Shown: positions 56,456-64,000 of the stretch, piece after piece
Numbering within the stretch: the stretch's first letter is position 1
How the letters are laid out: each line of letters opens with the position of its first letter
Source of the DNA: Azonexus sp. R2A61
GTDB taxonomy: Bacteria > Pseudomonadota > Gammaproteobacteria > Burkholderiales > Rhodocyclaceae
NCBI RefSeq assembly: GCF_021401135.1
Contig: NZ_JACBFO010000001.1
Span: 558,001-622,000 of the forward strand
Direction: 5' to 3'
Length of the DNA stretch: 64,000 bases
The notes under the pieces: model-generated
Seen by the model: the letters and a program-made list of their open reading frames with translations, nothing else
Databases searched by the model: none
What the model was told of the DNA's origin: nothing
Position numbers and translations under genes: made by a program

Positions 56456-57901
56456 TCAGCGGCTTTCCTTGATCAGGCGGTCGCGCAGGGGTTGAACCGG
56501 TCGAGCGTTGTTGCGATAGAGGCGACTGAAGATGCGGATCTGCTCATCGGAAATGCCGACCGGGGTTTTCATGACCAGCCACAGCACACCTTCGGTGCAC
56601 GGCGGGGTGGTCAGCGAACCCATGTAGGTGTAGTAAGTCCGTTGTTCCGGTAGCAGGTCGGCCGGATTGACGACTGCGCTGGGCGGCTCGACCGTCAGGT
56701 TCTTTTCCAGGGGCAGGTTGTTCCACAGCGTCTGGATCAGTGGATGCTCGACGCCCTGTTGCAGGAGTACGGCGACGACTGCGAGCTGGCCGTCGTCGGC
56801 CTTGTGTACCAGGTGGGCGACCATGTCAAAGCGCTGGCCGTTGATCTTTTCCTCGGACGGCCGGTGGAAGTGGAACTGGACCAGTTCATAGGTCTTGCCG
56901 GTCAGTGTGATCCGGCTCTCGCCGACATTGACCTGGACCGTATGGCCGTTGTCGACGATGCGGAAGCGTGACGGGCGATAGTCGAACTTGATCGGTTCGA
57001 GATCGACCCGGATGCCGTCACGGATGTCGATCGGCGATTGCCGCTCGCCCTTGGCGCAGAGGGTGTTCTTCGGGTCGATCCTGGCCCAGTTCTCCGGTCC
57101 GCCGACGCCTTCGTAATCCCAGTGCAGGTGGGCGTGCTGCAGGGCGGCTTCCTCGCTGTGGGCAATTTCCAGCATGTAGCCGCCTTCCGCGGCGGCAGGG
57201 CGTTTCGTCGGCATCGGCCGGGGTTTGGCCGGTGGTGCCGCGCTGCGGGTCACCAGCGTGGCACTGGGCGTGACTGGCTTTTCGGGTTTGACGGCCGGTT
57301 CGGGCTCGCGCTTCTGGGCCGCCTGCGCAGCTTCAGCGGCGGCCTTCAGGTTCGGCCGGATCGATGGCACGGCCTCGTTACCCGCGTTTTCCGAGGTCTT
57401 GATCGCGCTGGCCTTGTTCTTGTCCTTGGTTTTGTCGAGCAGGGCTGCGTTGGCTTCCTGCAACTGGGCGCTTGCCTTGTTGGCCTTTTCGGCCAGTTCG
57501 TTGAGGTTTTCCTTGGGCGGCCGGCAGACTTCGCGCAGTACCTTGTCGTCCAGCGTGCCGCTGCGTACCGGCAGGTCGGCGCCGTTCAACTCTTCTTCGC
57601 GGACGACTTCGTTTTCGTTTTTCTTGTAGATGCGCTTGATCGTCTTGGCGTTGCGCGTACCGCAGTCGTAGCGGGTGATTGCCTCGATGACGCGATAGCC
57701 GTCGCCGGTCCGGGCATCGATCAGTTCCTTGTCGAGCACGACGCGGCCCTGGGCCTGGACGGTGTTGCCCTCGCGCTTGATCGTCGTGCGGTCGAGTTCG
57801 ATCCGTTTGCCAGGTTCGGCGCTGATGGTCTGCCAGGTCGGTGCGGCGAGCAGGGTGGCAGGGAGGACGGCGAGCAATGCGGCGAATGGTAGCGGGCGCA
57901 T
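56456..57901 (-). CDS. Exported alpha-type carbonic anhydrase with extra N-terminal domain
   Basis: 481-residue periplasmic protein with signal peptide MRPLPFAALLAVLPATLLA. Residues 20-135 form a small domain of the surface-adhesin-like type (WQTISAEPGKRIELDRTTIKREGN), followed by an Ala/Lys/Pro-rich linker (about 135-235). The alpha-carbonic anhydrase domain comes last: HWDYEGVGGPENWARID, QSPIDIRDG, the zinc ligands in FHFHRPSEE and the third His in MVAHLVHKADD, and SLTTPPCTEGVLW. It interconverts CO2 and bicarbonate. The fused front domain is unusual. Confidence 0.9.
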   Translation of the reverse strand: MRPLPFAALLAVLPATLLAAPTWQTISAEPGKRIELDRTTIKREGNTVQAQGRVVLDKELIDARTGDGYRVIEAITRYDCGTRNAKTIKRIYKKNENEVVREEELNGADLPVRSGTLDDKVLREVCRPPKENLNELAEKANKASAQLQEANAALLDKTKDKNKASAIKTSENAGNEAVPSIRPNLKAAAEAAQAAQKREPEPAVKPEKPVTPSATLVTRSAAPPAKPRPMPTKRPAAAEGGYMLEIAHSEEAALQHAHLHWDYEGVGGPENWARIDPKNTLCAKGERQSPIDIRDGIRVDLEPIKFDYRPSRFRIVDNGHTVQVNVGESRITLTGKTYELVQFHFHRPSEEKINGQRFDMVAHLVHKADDGQLAVVAVLLQQGVEHPLIQTLWNNLPLEKNLTVEPPSAVVNPADLLPEQRTYYTYMGSLTTPPCTEGVLWLVMKTPVGISDEQIRIFSRLYRNNARPVQPLRDRLIKESR

Positions 57902-58016
57902 GACGATTCTTTCTTATTAATCGATGGCTTGTCGGATATATTTCGACCGATTTCTAGCTATCTTGAGCAATTCTTTACATTCCTTGCATTTTGCCTGTGT
58001 TTCCAGTAACTTGCAG

Positions 58017-61526
<3,510 letters not shown>

Positions 61527-61539
61527 CCGGCCGCCGTTT

Positions 61540-62403
61540 TCAGAGAGTCAGGTTGCTGCGCAGACGGGCCAGCAGTTTCACGCCGACGCCCTTGGCCCGG
61601 GTCAGTTCGTCGAGCGAGGCGTAGGGACGGGCGGCAACGATGGCCTTGGCGAGTGTCTTGCTGATGCCTTTGACAGCGGCGATTTCCGCTTCCGTTGCGC
61701 TGTTGACCGCAACCTTGCCGGCGCTCGTCTTGCCGGCAGCCGTTGCCGGTTTGGCCGTTGCCGGGCGCGCCAGCGGACGGAAGTCGCGGGTCAGGTAACC
61801 AGCCGGCGTCCACTCGCGCAGCATCAGGGTCAGGTGGCCGTTGGCCGGCAGTTCGCCAGTCGGTACGCTGAAGCGCAGGTCTTGCCAGCTCTGCTGGCCG
61901 TCCAGGCTGCCGAGCATCAGGCCGGCGACCGGCTCGCCCTGCCAGGGGCCGCCGTCGCAGGGGGCGGCGAGCGCCCAGATTTCCAGCGCCAGCGTGCCGC
62001 TGCGGTTGTCGCTGGGGCGCGGGTTGATGATGCGGTCGACGGCGATTTCGGCGGTTTTTTCGTCAAAGCCGACGTTGACCGCAGCTTGCAGGGCCGGTTG
62101 GACAAAAACGATCGGCGCCGGATAGGCCGCGCGGTCGGCGATTTCGCCATCGCGCAGCAGTTCCAGTGCCGGCCACCACGGGCCTTCACCGGCCGGCGGG
62201 ACGAGCAGGGCGTCGCCGGCGATCAGCGATTGACCCGGCGGCAGCGGCAGCGTGGCGACGACGATGCCGTTGCCGACCACCAGGCGCAGCGCCCAGTTCG
62301 CCGAGGTGTCGGGAATGTCGCTGAGTTCGGCATTCAGATGGACGAAGTCGCCGTCGGTACGATAGCCGTGGCGGGGGCCCAGGCGGATGGATTGGGTAGG
62401 CAT
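61540..62403 (-). CDS. Helix-hairpin-helix domain protein
   Basis: 287-residue soluble protein. The last 60 residues form a ComEA-like double helix-hairpin-helix (VNSATEAEIAAVKGISKTLAKAIVAARPYASLDELTRAKGVG), a non-specific DNA-binding fold. The first 200 residues are beta-rich with no recognised domain, and an Ala/Lys-rich linker joins the two. No signal peptide is seen, so it is not an exported ComEA. Its function is unknown. It contains two copies of the dispersed motif (61702 and 62074). Confidence 0.75.
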   Translation of the reverse strand: MPTQSIRLGPRHGYRTDGDFVHLNAELSDIPDTSANWALRLVVGNGIVVATLPLPPGQSLIAGDALLVPPAGEGPWWPALELLRDGEIADRAAYPAPIVFVQPALQAAVNVGFDEKTAEIAVDRIINPRPSDNRSGTLALEIWALAAPCDGGPWQGEPVAGLMLGSLDGQQSWQDLRFSVPTGELPANGHLTLMLREWTPAGYLTRDFRPLARPATAKPATAAGKTSAGKVAVNSATEAEIAAVKGISKTLAKAIVAARPYASLDELTRAKGVGVKLLARLRSNLTL

Positions 62404-62633
62404 GTGTCGAGCTCCGGGAGCGGCAAAAAGGCGCGCATTATAGGCAGGTCGCGATGGAAATCCGGTGAAATCCAAAAGAATATTTTGTGATGCACTCATG
62501 CGGTGCAAATGGCTTGCGGATGCGGCTTTCGGCGTGATTGTATTGTCCGGAATGCGACATGCCAATATGATATTTCCGCACTGCAAAGAGGCGTTTTCCG
62601 GCAGCTTGCCGTCGGGTTTGCGACAATGGCCGG

Positions 62634-62885
62634 ATGTCCGAGGAAATTCCCGTTTGCCGTGCCGGTTGCGGCGCCTGTTGCATCGCCCCGTCGATCTCGT
62701 CGCTGGCCAAGCCGGCGGGCGAGCCGTGCCGGCATCTCGACGCCGAATGGCGTTGCCGGCTGTTCGGCGATCCGCGGCGGCCGGCCTGCTGCGGCGGCCT
62801 GCAACCGTCCGTCGAGATGTGCGGCAGCAGCCGGGCGCATGCCCTGCAGTGGCTCGCTGAACTGGAGGCGCAGACCCGGCCCTGA
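62634..62885 (+). CDS. YkgJ-family cysteine cluster protein
   Basis: 83-residue protein rich in cysteine: CRAGCGACCIAPSISS near residue 8, then CRHLDAEWRCRLFG, PACCGG and EMCGSS. The CxxCGxCC pattern matches the YkgJ group (putative zinc or iron-sulphur binding), whose role is unproven. It lies 36 nt upstream of uppP. Confidence 0.85.
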   Translation: MSEEIPVCRAGCGACCIAPSISSLAKPAGEPCRHLDAEWRCRLFGDPRRPACCGGLQPSVEMCGSSRAHALQWLAELEAQTRP

Positions 62886-62921
62886 GGGTAAAATGCGCGC
62901 TCCTGTCATAGAAGCGCCCCC

Positions 62922-63746
62922 ATGGATACCCTGCTCCTGTTCAAAGCCCTGATCCTCGGCATCGTCGAGGGTCTGACCGAATTCCTGCCGATCTCGTCGA
63001 CCGGCCACCTGATCATCATCGGCAGCCTGCTCGACTACACCGACGAGCAGAGCAAGGTGTTCAAGATCGTCATTCAGTTGGCGGCCATCCTTGCCGTCTG
63101 CTGGTTCTACCGCGAGCGCATCGTCCGCGTCGTCGGCGGCCTGGGTAACGATCCCGCGCAACGCCGTTTCACCGGCCTGCTGATCGTCGGTTTCCTGCCG
63201 GCGGCGGTGCTCGGACTGATGTTCCACAGCATCATCAAAAACTACCTGTTCAACCCGTTGACCGTGGCCGGCGCGCTGATCGTCGGCGGTCTGGTCATCC
63301 TCTACGTCGAGCGCAAGGCTTACCACCCGCGGGTGGACAGCGTCGAGGCGATGGGCTGGCAGGATGCGCTGAAGGTCGGCTTCGCCCAGGCGATGGCAAT
63401 GTTCCCGGGCGTTTCGCGTTCCGGCGCGACGATCATGGGCGGACTGATCTTCGGCCTGTCGCGCAAGACGGCGACCGAGTTCTCCTTCTTCCTGGCCATT
63501 CCGACGATGTTCGCGGCGACCGTCTACGACGTCTACAAGAACTGGTCGCTGCTGCACATGGCTGATCTGCCGGTGTTCGCTGTCGGCTTCGTGGCCTCTT
63601 TCGTCGCCGCGATGCTGACCGTCAAGGCGCTGCTGCGTTACGTCTCCAGTCACGATTTCACCGTTTTTGCCTGGTATCGCATCGTTTTTGGCGTGATCGT
63701 GCTGTTGACCGCGCAATTCGGCTGGGTCGAGTGGCACGCGGGCTGA
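62922..63746 (+). CDS. uppP: Undecaprenyl-diphosphatase (bacitracin resistance)
   Basis: 274-residue membrane enzyme that recycles the lipid carrier of cell-wall synthesis. [27 protein letters not shown] near residue 12 (Glu-rich catalytic motif) and [34 protein letters not shown] near 160 are the two hallmark blocks. About eight membrane helices are visible. The next gene starts 16 nt before its stop. Confidence 0.97.
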   Translation: MDTLLLFKALILGIVEGLTEFLPISSTGHLIIIGSLLDYTDEQSKVFKIVIQLAAILAVCWFYRERIVRVVGGLGNDPAQRRFTGLLIVGFLPAAVLGLMFHSIIKNYLFNPLTVAGALIVGGLVILYVERKAYHPRVDSVEAMGWQDALKVGFAQAMAMFPGVSRSGATIMGGLIFGLSRKTATEFSFFLAIPTMFAATVYDVYKNWSLLHMADLPVFAVGFVASFVAAMLTVKALLRYVSSHDFTVFAWYRIVFGVIVLLTAQFGWVEWHAG

Positions 63747-64000
63747 TCCTTTACCTGCACGGTTTCCGTTCCTCGCCAGGCGCCTGGAAGTCGCGCCTGC
63801 TTGGCGAGGCAATGGCCGAACGCGGGTTGGCGGAACATTTCCTCTGCCCGCCCTTGTCGTCGGTGCCGGCGCAGGCGATGGCCGACGTGTCGGCGCTGAT
63901 CGGAAACGCGCAGACGCAAGGGCGCGGGCCGGTGACCCTGGTCGGTTCCTCGCTCGGTGGGCATTACGCCAGTTATCTGGCGGCCCGCCACGGTTTGCGC
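63731..64000 (+). CDS. YqiA-like esterase, 3' end missing
   Basis: 90 residues of an alpha/beta hydrolase before the window ends. [19 protein letters not shown] is the oxyanion region and [19 protein letters not shown] holds the nucleophile Ser, both typical of YqiA-type esterases. The start is taken as the GTG at 63731, which overlaps the end of uppP by 16 nt. Family enzymes act on short acyl esters; the true substrate is unknown. Confidence 0.8.
   Translation, partial: MARGLILYLHGFRSSPGAWKSRLLGEAMAERGLAEHFLCPPLSSVPAQAMADVSALIGNAQTQGRGPVTLVGSSLGGHYASYLAARHGLR

Overview
The window is a high-G+C, densely packed chromosomal segment with betaproteobacterial gene order (for example aroQ-accB-accC-prmA followed by a zinc-ribbon/DUF3426 gene, and pcm-rhodanese-tolC). 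The mix of a complete aerobic-type uptake hydrogenase locus with an H2-sensing system, a cyanase cluster and ornithine-lipid genes would suit a Rhodocyclales organism of the Dechloromonas/Azonexus type. This placement is inference from gene content; no rRNA or tRNA gene was found.

Positions 1-17119 are a hydrogen metabolism locus on the plus strand. It starts inside hupL (group 1 membrane-bound [NiFe]-hydrogenase large subunit), then hupC, the maturation set hupDFGHIJK and hypABFCDE, mostly with 1-4 nt overlaps. After a 66-residue unknown gene on the other strand come hoxA (sigma54-type response regulator) and hupU-hupV (the H2-sensing regulatory hydrogenase). Positions 17131-21165 hold a minus-strand membrane hybrid histidine kinase and a Lon-like AAA+ ATPase. 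Positions 21313-26128 form a nickel module: nikR overlapping hupT (the H2-signalling kinase), a nickel permease with a NikR-type operator in front of it, and a TonB-dependent receptor. H2 sensing, nickel sensing and nickel import are thus encoded together.

Positions 26272-38047 are mainly housekeeping: malic enzyme, SCO1, Mpl, AroQ, AccB/AccC, PrmA, a PfkB kinase and two acyltransferases (OlsB and PlsC types). Positions 37973-47050 are a minus-strand accessory cluster: sigma54 activator, acyl-CoA-dehydrogenase-like flavoprotein, rubredoxin, a cyanate/nitrate-type ABC importer, cyanase, an OsmC protein, an AhpD-like protein and a rubredoxin-reductase-like protein. A good -24/-12 promoter and an upstream inverted repeat lie between the activator and the flavoprotein gene. 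I read it as a regulated uptake and oxidation pathway that yields cyanate; the substrate is unknown.

Positions 47112-64000 carry apaH, glmS (with a duplicated 3' end downstream), sugar and LPS-core genes (epimerase, waaE, waaC, waaA), tolC-rhodanese-pcm, a two-part carbonic anhydrase, a TPP riboswitch with thiC and an overlapping clcA, a helix-hairpin-helix gene, a YkgJ-type gene, uppP and a truncated YqiA-like esterase.

The most unusual signal is a dispersed two-part DNA motif, YTGCGGTCRAC followed 13-16 nt later by a short A/T tract. It occurs about 28 times on both strands, inside genes and between them, and resembles DNA uptake sequences in design.
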